From CAVZRC01 sp052148775 (GTDB lineage Bacteria; Planctomycetota; Planctomycetia; Isosphaerales; Isosphaeraceae): DNA of 15,425 nucleotides. The notes under the pieces were generated by a model that worked only from the letters and a program-made list of their open reading frames with translations, was not told the DNA's origin and made no database searches. Numbering within the stretch: the first letter of the stretch is position 1; each line of letters begins with the position of its first letter. The stretch spans positions 1 through 15,425 of the forward strand of contig JBKQHM010000568.1 in the NCBI GenBank assembly GCA_052148775.1, read 5' to 3'. Below, in pieces: positions 6,266 to 13,327 of this stretch. The position numbers and the translations under genes are program-made.

Positions 6266-7732
6266 ATGAAACGCCGCATCCTCGCCGTCGATGACCAGGA
6301 ATTCAATCGCAATCACCTTCGCATGGTCCTCGAAACGGACGGCTTCGAGGTCGAGACCGTCGCCGACGGCCAGACCGCCTGGGACGAGCTCCGGGCTAAC
6401 AAGTATCATCTCGTCATCACCGACCTGCGGATGCCCGAGCTGACCGGGCTGGACCTGCTCGCGCGGGTCCGTGAGGAACGGCTTCCGGTGGGCATGATCG
6501 TGCTGACCGCCTTCGGGGACCCGACCGATGCGCTCCGGGCGATGAAGGCGGGCGCCGATGACTTCATCACCAAGCCCTATGATCCCGAGCAGCTCCGGTT
6601 TCTGGTTAAGCGGATACTGGATCGTCGCGAGTTGATCGACGAGCTCGACCAGCTCCGCAAGCAGTCGTGCGACGGCTACCGATTGCACACGATGGTGTCG
6701 AAGAGCCCGAAGCTTCGCAAGGTCTTCGAGCTGATCGAGCAGGTCGGACCGATCGGCTCGACCGTGCTGATCCAAGGCGAGACGGGGACGGGCAAGGAGC
6801 TGGTCGCCCGGGCGATCCATGCGGCCCACACGCGACGCTCGGGGCCGTTCGTGGCCCTGAATTGCGCAGTCTTGAACGATTCGCTGCTCGAGAGCGAACT
6901 GTTCGGCCACGAACGCGGATCGTTCACCGGTGCGGAGCGACGGAAGGCCGGTCGCTTCGAACTGGCCGATGGCGGGACGCTCCTGCTCGACGAGGCCGGG
7001 GACATCCCCCCGGCACTCCAGGCGAAGCTGCTCCGCGTACTCCAGACGGGGCAATTCGAGCGCGTCGGCGGGACCGAGTCTGTCAAGGTCGACGTACGCA
7101 TCATCGCCGCCAGCCACAAGATCCTGGAGGAGGAGGTCCGGAAGGGCCGGTTCCGCGCCGACCTTTTCTACCGGCTCAATGTGATCCGGATCGACTTGCC
7201 GCCGTTGCGAGAGCGGACGGAAGATATCCCTCTGCTGGCGATGCATTTCCTCCAGCAACAACGGTCGCGGACCGGGACGGAGTTAACCGAGATCGCCTCG
7301 GACGCGATGCAGGCCCTGTTGCGGCACCAATGGCCCGGGAATATCCGCGAGCTGGAGAATGCCATCAAGGCCGGGGTGGCCCTGGCGCACGGCTCCGTGC
7401 TGCGACGCGACGACCTGCCCGAGTCGGTCGCCCCTCGTAGCGTGCCCCTGAATCGCGGCAGTTCCCTGATCGATATCGACCGCCCACTGCCCGACCTGAC
7501 CAGCGAGTTGATCAGTCAGGTCGAGCGCGAGTATTTCGTCCGTCTGCTGTCCCTGTACAAGGGAAACGTCGCGCGTTGCGCGCGGCACAGCGGCCTCTCG
7601 CGCCGTAGCGTCACCCAGAAGCTCCAGAAGTACGGGCTTGAGCGGGTCCTGTTCAAGAGTCCTCGCCGGAAGTTGTCCCTCCCGAGCGAATTCGAGCCGA
7701 TCGCGGCGGCCGCACCCGATTCCTCTCCGTGA
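6266..7732 (+). CDS. NtrC-family sigma-54-dependent response regulator
   Basis: 488 residues from ATG 6266, chosen because the receiver domain begins here and AAGGA lies upstream (12-base gap, slightly long); an in-frame ATG at 6164 would add 34 unrelated residues. Receiver about 3-120: acidic pair Asp9-Asp10, phospho-acceptor Asp53 (ITDLRMP), Thr81 and Lys103 (TKP). AAA+ domain about 143-375: Walker A GETGTGKE at 171-178, sigma-54 contact loop GSFTGA at 218-223 in place of the usual GAFTGA, Walker B with Asp242-Glu243, and WPGNIRELENA at 356-366. A Fis-type helix-turn-helix is at about 431-458. It should be phosphorylated by a histidine kinase and remodel sigma-54 RNA polymerase bound at -24/-12 promoters. 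No kinase lies in the window, so it is an orphan here. All catalytic residues are present. Confidence 0.92.
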   Translation: MKRRILAVDDQEFNRNHLRMVLETDGFEVETVADGQTAWDELRANKYHLVITDLRMPELTGLDLLARVREERLPVGMIVLTAFGDPTDALRAMKAGADDFITKPYDPEQLRFLVKRILDRRELIDELDQLRKQSCDGYRLHTMVSKSPKLRKVFELIEQVGPIGSTVLIQGETGTGKELVARAIHAAHTRRSGPFVALNCAVLNDSLLESELFGHERGSFTGAERRKAGRFELADGGTLLLDEAGDIPPALQAKLLRVLQTGQFERVGGTESVKVDVRIIAASHKILEEEVRKGRFRADLFYRLNVIRIDLPPLRERTEDIPLLAMHFLQQQRSRTGTELTEIASDAMQALLRHQWPGNIRELENAIKAGVALAHGSVLRRDDLPESVAPRSVPLNRGSSLIDIDRPLPDLTSELISQVEREYFVRLLSLYKGNVARCARHSGLSRRSVTQKLQKYGLERVLFKSPRRKLSLPSEFEPIAAAAPDSSP

Positions 7733-7755
7733 AGCCGCCCGGGGTCGTTCGCAAT

Positions 7756-7852
7756 GGAATTCGATTGCAGATTCCGAATTCCCGATTCCAGAATCAGACA
7801 GGCCTGGGACGGCGGGCTTGAAATCCATTCGGAATCTGGGATTCGATATTCG
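7756..7852. repeat. Imperfect inverted repeat between convergent genes, 7-base periodic
   Basis: CAGATTCCGAAT at 7768-7779 matches ATTCGGAATCTG at 7827-7838 perfectly in inverse orientation. Similarity extends outward to about 7756 and 7852 with small gaps. Each arm reads as degenerate 7-base units of the GATTCCN/AATTCCN kind. It sits between the ends of two convergent genes (7732 and 7875), so the hairpin could end transcription on both strands. Confidence 0.5.
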
Positions 7853-7874
7853 GAATCGATGACTTCGGGTGCGA

Positions 7875-9185
7875 TCAAGGGAGCGGCACGTCCTTGAACT
7901 CGAATTCCAACGGGATCGTGATCACCTTGCTGGGTGTTTCATAGACGAGCTGGTAATCCGCGGGCTTCCCGGGCGCGTCCACGAAGAGGTATTCGAAACC
8001 GAGCCTGCCGCCGGAGCCGCCGGTATTGGAGAACCCACCGTTATGCTCGAACCGCGACCCATCCGCCCGCTGGAGCCAGAGGCGATTGTTGAATAATCCC
8101 TGACGATAGCTCTCGAAAGCAGGCCCTTCACCCGGATAGGCCAGCTCGACGTTCACCTTCCAGACCTGTTCGTCAACCTCGGTCCCCTGGAGGGTCACGC
8201 TGACGTCCCCCTGCTTCACCGTGACGTTCTCCTGGGTGAGGCTGGGGAACCGGAAGACTTTGATGCCGGCCGGGATGGTGACATCGGCCTTGACGCTGAG
8301 TGTCTTGAACTTCGAGGCGGAGCGTTCGGGGGCCTGGAGGTTGAGGTTGATCTCGGCGACCGGATTCTCGGGCCGGACCACGACCTCATCGGATTCCATC
8401 TCGACCTGGGACTTGACGACCTTGCCGTGGTCGTCGAGGATCTTCAACTCGTCGGCCTTGAGCTTCAGGAGCATGGGCCGGAGCCGGGGTTCCCAGGCGG
8501 CTTCGAGCGTCACGGTGGCCGTGGACGACCCGGCGGCGAAGTCGCGAACCTCGCCGATCTGCTTCATCTCGATCCGGAACGGCCCGCTGTACACGATGGG
8601 CGACTTCGACATGGTCCCACCACCGACGATGCCGACCGAGCCGTCGCCGGTGTGGAAATCGATGCCCACCTCGGCCTGTCGCGCGACCAGGTCGAGCGCC
8701 TCGAGGAACGGCTTGTCGCGGATTTCCAGGTCCAGCGCGGGGTTCGTCACCTCGGCCCCGAGTTCCTCGCGCTTGTCGGCGATGGCGTTGCCGGTCTGCT
8801 TCTGGAGCTGCTGGAGGGCCTCGGTGAGCCGGATACCCTTGCCGACGAGCGTGATGCGGCTGGCGCTGGGATTGACGTCGTCTTCCGACTTGCGCAAGGC
8901 CGCGCGGAGCTGTTCGATCCGCTCTTTGCGATTGCCGGCCGGCAGGGTCGCGGGGTCCGGCAGTATCGGCAAGATCTTCGGCCCCAGCTTGGTCAAGCTC
9001 GCCATCGCGGCATCGCGGGCCTCGGGCTTGGGGGCGTCGAGCCGCTCGACGAGCTGAAGCACGCGGTCGCGCAGCGCCGCGTCCGTCGAATCGGACTGGC
9101 CCCGTGCCGCGAAGGCGGAGAGCCCGAACAGGCATAAGCCGGCGATCAACCGAAGTCGGACAGGACGAACTGAGCCGCGTTGCAT
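7875..9185 (-). CDS. Exported hypothetical protein with HEAT-like and STN-like segments
   Basis: 436 residues from ATG 9185, chosen over an upstream in-frame ATG at 9296 because GAGGG lies eight bases before it and the signal peptide follows at once; the longer version would overlap the aminopeptidase gene. Seen: signal peptide about 1-28 (hydrophobic core LIAGLCLFGLSAFA); a HEAT-like helix pair about 36-76; an STN-like segment about 111-187 (GIRLTEALQQLQKQTGN, then FLEALDLVARQAEVGIDF). After that comes a long beta-rich region with ordered strand patterns that I do not recognise. It is likely periplasmic. The STN-like segment resembles in layout the one in the plus-strand protein at 2685-4394, so the two may belong to one planctomycete expansion. 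No enzyme motif is visible and I give no function. Confidence 0.75.
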   Translation of the reverse strand: MQRGSVRPVRLRLIAGLCLFGLSAFAARGQSDSTDAALRDRVLQLVERLDAPKPEARDAAMASLTKLGPKILPILPDPATLPAGNRKERIEQLRAALRKSEDDVNPSASRITLVGKGIRLTEALQQLQKQTGNAIADKREELGAEVTNPALDLEIRDKPFLEALDLVARQAEVGIDFHTGDGSVGIVGGGTMSKSPIVYSGPFRIEMKQIGEVRDFAAGSSTATVTLEAAWEPRLRPMLLKLKADELKILDDHGKVVKSQVEMESDEVVVRPENPVAEINLNLQAPERSASKFKTLSVKADVTIPAGIKVFRFPSLTQENVTVKQGDVSVTLQGTEVDEQVWKVNVELAYPGEGPAFESYRQGLFNNRLWLQRADGSRFEHNGGFSNTGGSGGRLGFEYLFVDAPGKPADYQLVYETPSKVITIPLEFEFKDVPLP

Positions 9186-9211
9186 CGGTGTAACCCTCGG
9201 ATTCTTCGTAG

Positions 9212-9267
9212 AGTGTTCGGTGTTCAGTGAAGACCTGACCCGCCCCGCCCTCATATTCCCTGAACAC
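9212..9267. repeat. Short inverted repeat with 7-base units between minus-strand genes
   Basis: GTGTTCAG at 9220-9227 is the exact inverse complement of CTGAACAC at 9260-9267. The left side reads as units GTGTTCG-GTGTTCA-GTGAAGA. It lies in the 88-base gap between the aminopeptidase stop and the start of the next gene on the same strand, so it could act as an attenuator or processing site. Confidence 0.4.
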
Positions 9268-9273
9268 GGGAGT

Positions 9274-10362
9274 TCAGCCAACGAACCAGCGTCCATTCTC
9301 CATCACGAGTCGATCGTCGGCCCAGATGCGGCCGTTCGTCCGGGTGTCGACGATCAGGTCCCAGTGCAACGCGGAGACGTTGACCCCTCCGGTCTCCGGA
9401 TAGCTCTGGCCGAGTGCGAGATGCACCGTGCCGCCGATCTTCTCATCGAAGAGGATGCTGCCGGTGAACCGGTCGATCCCCGAGTTGAGACCGAGTCCTA
9501 ACTCACCGAGCTTCCGCGCGCCCGAGTCGATGTCGAGCATGGCCAGCAAGTAGTCTTCGCCGTCATCGGCACGGGCGGAGACGACCTCTCCCTTGCCGAA
9601 CTCCAGTTCGATCCCGACGAGCTTACGGCCGTCGCGACAGACGGGAAACCCACAACGCAGGCGGCCGGAGGCCGAGTCCTCGATCGGCCCGGTGAAGATC
9701 TCGCCCGATGGCATGTTGCGTCGGCCGTCCGAGTTGATCCAGGTTCGGCCGCCGACGGCGAGGCTCAGGTCGGTGCCCTCGGCCTCGATCCGGAGGGATC
9801 GGACCTGCGACGTGAACTCAACCATCCCCGCCTGGCGCCGACCCAGTTCCTTCCATTCGGCTCCCGGGTCCTCCTTGTCGAGGAACAATGCCGCCTCGAC
9901 GAACGCCTCATAATCGGCCATCGTCATCCCGGCATCGGCGGCGTACCCCGGCGTCGGATACTGGGTCAACACCCATCGCTTCTGGCGGAGCGCCCGTCGG
10001 ATCGGTTCGCGCGTGCGTTCGAACGCGGCCTGACGGCGCGGATCGACCCGGCTCATCGATCGTGTGTCGGTCTCGGCGGCGATCCGGATTCGCGCGTCGA
10101 TCGACTCCGCCTCGGCGATCGCCGACGGCGGCAGATGTGTCATTTGCGCCTCGTCGGCATGCTCGAGGAAGAACTCGTGGAGGCCGGGGATCTCCAACCG
10201 GAGCAGCGGATTCGCCCCGCGCAAGATCAACGCCTTGCTCGCGGCCTCGACCAGCGGCCTCGCCGCGAGTTCCGAGCTGATCACAATCGTCTCGCCGCGA
10301 CGAGCCTGGAGGCAATAGTCCACCAGCAGGTCGGCCCATCGGGCGATCACATCGTCTCGCAA
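9274..10362 (-). CDS. M29-family metalloaminopeptidase
   Basis: 362 residues from TTG 10362. I chose this start because AGGGGA (plus-strand 10371-10376) lies eight bases upstream and the N-terminus then aligns with the short lead-in normal for this family; a TTG at 10425 would lie inside the predicted promoter. M29 enzymes (AmpS, aminopeptidase T, PepS) remove N-terminal residues from peptides using two metals. Seen: Glu221 (GEIFTGP), Glu287 (LGELGLG), His314 (GGTVHLALG), Tyr321, and His333 with Asp335 (ALHWD), matching the family's metal ligands and catalytic residues as I remember them. No signal peptide, so it is cytoplasmic. The length is within or slightly below the usual range. Intact. 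It may be co-transcribed with the next minus-strand gene, 88 bases downstream. Confidence 0.88.
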   Translation of the reverse strand: MRDDVIARWADLLVDYCLQARRGETIVISSELAARPLVEAASKALILRGANPLLRLEIPGLHEFFLEHADEAQMTHLPPSAIAEAESIDARIRIAAETDTRSMSRVDPRRQAAFERTREPIRRALRQKRWVLTQYPTPGYAADAGMTMADYEAFVEAALFLDKEDPGAEWKELGRRQAGMVEFTSQVRSLRIEAEGTDLSLAVGGRTWINSDGRRNMPSGEIFTGPIEDSASGRLRCGFPVCRDGRKLVGIELEFGKGEVVSARADDGEDYLLAMLDIDSGARKLGELGLGLNSGIDRFTGSILFDEKIGGTVHLALGQSYPETGGVNVSALHWDLIVDTRTNGRIWADDRLVMENGRWFVG

Positions 10363-10413
10363 AGGATTGGTCCCCTGGCCCGCAAAAGACAACTGTACGA
10401 CTCTTCCAAGATT

Positions 10414-10442
10414 AGCATATCGCAACGCTGGTCCTACTACAA
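10414..10442 (-). promoter_or_regulatory. Putative promoter of the M29 aminopeptidase gene
   Basis: On the minus strand TTGTAG (plus 10437-10442) is followed after 17 bases by TATGCT (plus 10414-10419). A start site near 10407 would leave a leader of about 45 bases to the TTG at 10362. Each hexamer is only a partial match. Confidence 0.3.
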
Positions 10443-10628
10443 CACGGAGGAAAGACTCTACGCAACCTGGCGAGGATCGAGCCGCCTCGACCCGGACAGG
10501 CCGCGGGACCTCGCGATCCGGCGGAACGCGGCCCGGCCGCGCGCGATGATCGTCGGATTGGGCCGGATCCGCCGGGTTCCGTAGGCGCTTTCTTCGGCCG
10601 CTGCCGAGGAACAGAAAAGCGAGCTATG

Positions 10629-10642
10629 ATGTTAATTAACAT
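10629..10642. promoter_or_regulatory. 14-base perfect palindrome in an AT-rich island
   Basis: ATGTTAATTAACAT is a perfect palindrome and sits directly before a promoter in a patch that is far more AT-rich than anything else in the window. This layout fits an operator for a dimeric regulator, or a bent-DNA upstream element. No regulator is encoded nearby. Confidence 0.4.
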
Positions 10643-10670
10643 TAAAAATATACATTATTCGATTTATAAT
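10642..10670 (+). promoter_or_regulatory. Promoter with perfect TATAAT
   Basis: TTAAAA at 10642-10647 (4 of 6) and TATAAT at 10665-10670 (6 of 6) are 17 bases apart, the preferred spacing. Transcription would start near 10677 and run right, over 600 bases before the next gene, with a terminator in between at 10954-10989. It is the best sigma-70 match I found in the window. Confidence 0.5.
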
Positions 10671-10750
10671 GGGAGGGGCCATCTGGCGGAATCATCGCCC
10701 GACTACCTATCGCGGCGGGGCCGCAACTTTGAGCGAGGAACCGTCTTGGT

Positions 10751-10842
10751 CCCCCCTTACGAAGGGGGGGCTCGGGGGGGGCATTGGTTCTGCCGCCGAG
10801 CTTGGCCTGTACGCTCAGACCCCCCCCCTGGCCCTCCCTTCG
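10751..10842. repeat. MITE-like G/C-run inverted repeat
   Basis: The left arm (10760-10782, CGAAGGGGGGGCTC followed by eight G) matches the inverse complement of the right arm (10820-10842, CGAAGGGAGGGCCA followed by G's) with about four differences. The left end also forms a hairpin, CCCCCCTT-ACG-AAGGGGGG (10751-10769). Read as protein it gives PLTKGGLGG and PPYEGGARGG, patterns I know from spurious open frames over dispersed intergenic repeats in other bacteria. Confidence 0.55.
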
Positions 10843-10953
10843 CTAAGCCATGGCTCCGACGGCGTCCATCCGGAGGAAAGCCGCTGAGGGAATTCTTCCT
10901 GGTCGGTGAAAGACCGATGGTGTCGAGTCGGTTTCTCCGAACAGACCGTCCTC

Positions 10954-10989
10954 AGGGCCAGTCCTGTCGTTCACGGGCTGGCCCTTTTT
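10954..10989 (+). terminator. Rho-independent terminator
   Basis: AGGGCCAG (10954-10961) pairs perfectly with CTGGCCCT (10978-10985). After a bulged T, CCTGT (10963-10967) pairs with ACGGG (10973-10977) with one wobble around a 5-base loop. TTTTT follows at 10985-10989. It is a textbook intrinsic terminator for plus-strand transcription. Confidence 0.75.
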
Positions 10990-11113
10990 CATGATCCGGG
11001 TCTCACGGTGTCGAGCGGCGACGTGGTGCATCGTGGGATGACCGGGATGAGCGGATCCCGACTGGTGGTTGGGGGAGTCCCCCGACGGTGGTGTGGCGAT
11101 CGCGCCCAATAGC

Positions 11114-11142
11114 TTGACGCTACCGGGGCGAGTCCCGAGAAT
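11114..11142 (+). promoter_or_regulatory. Putative promoter of the M28 peptidase gene
   Basis: TTGACG at 11114-11119 (5 of 6) is followed after 17 bases by GAGAAT at 11137-11142 (4 of 6). It lies downstream of the terminator at 10954-10989 and about 155 bases before the peptidase ATG, so it would serve the peptidase and perhaps the lipoprotein behind it. Confidence 0.4.
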
Positions 11143-11297
11143 TATCGGAAGGAGCCGTCGGGCCTTGCCGGCCCCGTCAGCGATCGCACCGAACGCAAAA
11201 GGAGGTCGATGACGGCGTCGCCCGGCCGATCGGGCGTGAGTTCGGCTCCTGTTGAAGTCCCTCGATCGCACCGGTACTACCCAGAAGGACCGCTCGC

Positions 11298-13259
11298 ATG
11301 CGTCTCCGCAACCGTCCGCAGACTCCGAAACCCGAATGCTGGTCCTTCCTCGCGATCCGGGCGGCAGCCTTGGCGTTGTGTCTCGCGGGGGTCGCCGGTG
11401 CTTTCGAAGACCCCGCTCCGTCGAAGGCCGGCGTATCGAAGCCGAGTCCCGTCTACTCGCCCGTGGAGACGAGGCTCCGGGAGGATGTCACATTCCTGGC
11501 CGCCGACGCGCGCGAAGGCCGTGCGCCGGGGACCAAGGGCATCGAGGCCGCGGCCGACTTCATCGCGGGCGTCTTCAAGGCGTCCGGGCTCAAGCCGGCT
11601 CCGGGAGCGGACGGCTACTTTCAACCGTTCTCACTCAGCGGCGTCCCCAGCCTGGCGAATAAACCCGAGCTGACGATCAGCGGACCCGATGGCAAGTCGA
11701 TCGTCGGGTCAGGCAGGACGGATTTCAACCCGCTGGCCATCGGCGTCGCGGCGGCCCTCGAGAAGGTCCCCATCGTTTTCGCCGGCTACGGGATCACCGC
11801 CCACGACGAGGGACGCAAGCTCCGCTATGACGACTATGCGGACATCGACGTCAAAGGGAAAGCCGTCCTGATCATCCGTCGCAAGCCACGCGAGGAAGAC
11901 GCGTCCAGTCCGTTCGGCGGCAAGCAGGTGACGCGCTATTCGTCCTTCCAACACAAGGCGACCAACGCCTTCCAGCACGGAGCGGCGGCCGTCCTGCTCG
12001 TGAACGATCGCGGAGAATTGAGCGACGGCAAGGAAACCTTGCTGCGATTCACCCAGGCCGGGGAGGACCCCTTCTCGAATATCCCGTTCGTGATGGTGAG
12101 CCGGGCGTTTGCGGGGAAGATTCTCGCAGGGTCCGGACAACCGACCCTGGACGAGCTGGAGGAGAAGATCGACGCCGACCTCAAGCCTCGATCGAGGGAA
12201 CTCGAGGGCTGGACCCTGTCCGAGCGGATCGCGATCGACCGGGGTGATAGCGTGACGAAGAACGTCATCGGTGTGCTGGAGGGGATCGGCCCGCATGCCG
12301 AGGAGACGGTCATCATCGGGGGCCATTACGACCACCTGGGCCGGGGCGGTTTGATGTCGGGCTCGCTCGCCCTGCTCTCGAGCGACATTCACAACGGGGC
12401 GGATGACAACGCTTCGGGCACCTCGATGGTCCTGGAGATGGCGCGCCGGCTGGGCGCCCGGCGCGACCCGCTTCCTCGTCGCGTCGTCTTCATCGCGTTC
12501 TCGGGGGAGGAGCGCGGACTCCTCGGCTCCAAGTATTATGTCCAGCATCCCCTCTTCCCGCTCAGCTCGACGGTCATGATGTTCAACTGCGACATGGTCG
12601 GGCGGCTCAACGCGAAGAACGAGCTGACCATGATCGGGACCGGCACCTCGCCGGGCCTCGGCTCGCTGGTGGATGTGCTGGGCAAATCGGCCGGCCTGAC
12701 CATTAAGCAGGTCTCCGGCATGACCGACGGCTTCGGCGGCAGCGACCATCAGTCGTTCTACCCCAAGGGCATCCCGGTCTTGTTCGCCTTTACGGGCGTG
12801 CACCGCGATTATCACCGGCCCAGCGACGACTCGCACCTGATCAATTATGCCGGCATGGCCCGGATCGCCGACTACCTGGAATTACTCCTGCTCGACGTGA
12901 TCCGACGTCCTGAGCGCCCGGCGCTGGCCCGCGTGACCGCGCCGACGCACGGAGGAGGCGGCACGGATCCGGCCCGGATGGGGTCCGGCGTCTATGTAGG
13001 CACCCGGCCCGACTATTCCTACGAGGCCAAGGACGGCATGAGGATCGACGGGGTCAGCGAGGGGAGCCCGGCCGAGAAGGGGGGACTCAAGGGAGGCGAT
13101 ATCATCACGCGATTCGGCAATAAACCGGTGGGGACCGTGTATGACTTCATGGAGAGCATGAGTCAATACAAGCCAGGGGAGAAAGTGGAGATCGTCGTCA
13201 AGCGGGATGGCAAGGACGTGAAGCTCCAGGTCACGCTCGGCAGCCGCCCCGGCCGTTGA
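11298..13259 (+). CDS. Secreted M28-family zinc peptidase with PA-like insert and C-terminal PDZ domain
   Basis: 653 residues; ATG 11298 has AAGGA eight bases upstream. Order: signal peptide about 1-35 (core RAAALALCLAGVAG); N-terminal part of the peptidase fold about 55-140; PA-like domain about 140-285 (VFAGYGITAHD, DDYADIDVKGKAVLI, HGAAAVLLVND); M28 catalytic core about 320-530; PDZ about 575-650 (GVSEGSPAEKGGLKGGDIIT). Visible metal and catalytic residues: His343 (GGHYDH), Asp369 (GADDNASGT), Glu404-Glu405 (SGEERG), Asp432 (NCDMVG) and His506 (DYHRPSD), the full set for a two-zinc aminopeptidase or carboxypeptidase of this family. It should trim peptides outside the cytoplasm; the exact specificity cannot be read. 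The lipoprotein gene follows after 68 bases with no terminator in between. Intact, with normal composition. Confidence 0.9.
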   Translation: MRLRNRPQTPKPECWSFLAIRAAALALCLAGVAGAFEDPAPSKAGVSKPSPVYSPVETRLREDVTFLAADAREGRAPGTKGIEAAADFIAGVFKASGLKPAPGADGYFQPFSLSGVPSLANKPELTISGPDGKSIVGSGRTDFNPLAIGVAAALEKVPIVFAGYGITAHDEGRKLRYDDYADIDVKGKAVLIIRRKPREEDASSPFGGKQVTRYSSFQHKATNAFQHGAAAVLLVNDRGELSDGKETLLRFTQAGEDPFSNIPFVMVSRAFAGKILAGSGQPTLDELEEKIDADLKPRSRELEGWTLSERIAIDRGDSVTKNVIGVLEGIGPHAEETVIIGGHYDHLGRGGLMSGSLALLSSDIHNGADDNASGTSMVLEMARRLGARRDPLPRRVVFIAFSGEERGLLGSKYYVQHPLFPLSSTVMMFNCDMVGRLNAKNELTMIGTGTSPGLGSLVDVLGKSAGLTIKQVSGMTDGFGGSDHQSFYPKGIPVLFAFTGVHRDYHRPSDDSHLINYAGMARIADYLELLLLDVIRRPERPALARVTAPTHGGGGTDPARMGSGVYVGTRPDYSYEAKDGMRIDGVSEGSPAEKGGLKGGDIITRFGNKPVGTVYDFMESMSQYKPGEKVEIVVKRDGKDVKLQVTLGSRPGR

Positions 13260-13327
13260 CAGTCCCGCCGAGCGTTGTCTCTCGTCTCCCGATCCTTCCG
13301 AGGGCGCCGGGGCTGGAAGTCAAGCCG

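Larger units (their letters stand above)
10677..10989 (+). ncRNA. Candidate non-coding RNA between promoter and terminator
   Basis: The stretch is bounded by a strong promoter match and a T-tailed terminator, and its open frames are poor. It can form several local stems, for example TCGGT-GAAAG-ACCGA near 10900 and the G/C-run arms at 10751-10842. I do not recognise RNase P RNA, tmRNA, 6S RNA, SRP RNA or a known riboswitch. The length would be about 310 bases. This is an inference from boundaries only. Confidence 0.3.
10363..11297. other. Long intergenic region with repeats and a possible small-RNA unit
   Basis: No convincing protein gene is present in this 935-base stretch. From left to right it holds a minus-strand promoter for the aminopeptidase (10414-10442), a very AT-rich island with a 14-base palindrome and a plus-strand promoter (10629-10670), a G/C-run inverted repeat (10751-10842), a strong terminator (10954-10989), a possible promoter for the M28 peptidase (11114-11142) and an unexplained near-perfect Shine-Dalgarno (11197-11206). 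Confidence 0.5.

Noticed and set aside
6257..7261. 334-codon minus-strand open frame inside the sigma-54 activator
   Set aside because: The plus strand carries all NtrC motifs; the minus frame shows none and is an antisense shadow.
10678..10694. Possible sigma-54 (-24/-12) promoter TGGCGG-N-TCGC
   Set aside because: Only the GG and GC dinucleotides match; such spacing occurs by chance in GC-rich DNA and the neighbouring TATAAT explains the site better.
10880..10900. Possible RNase P RNA core because of GGAGGAAAG near 10871
   Set aside because: The later conserved RNase P segments could not be found and the length to the terminator is too short for a full RNA.
10626..10994. 122-codon plus-strand open frame starting in the AT-rich island
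   Set aside because: It reads through the G/C-run repeat (PPYEGGARGG) and into the terminator, and has no Shine-Dalgarno. It is better explained as repeat DNA or a non-coding RNA.
11209..11673. 154-codon open frame after a strong Shine-Dalgarno
   Set aside because: Most of it overlaps the M28 peptidase in another frame and its Arg/Ser/Pro-rich composition is typical of shadows. The ribosome site itself is kept as a finding.
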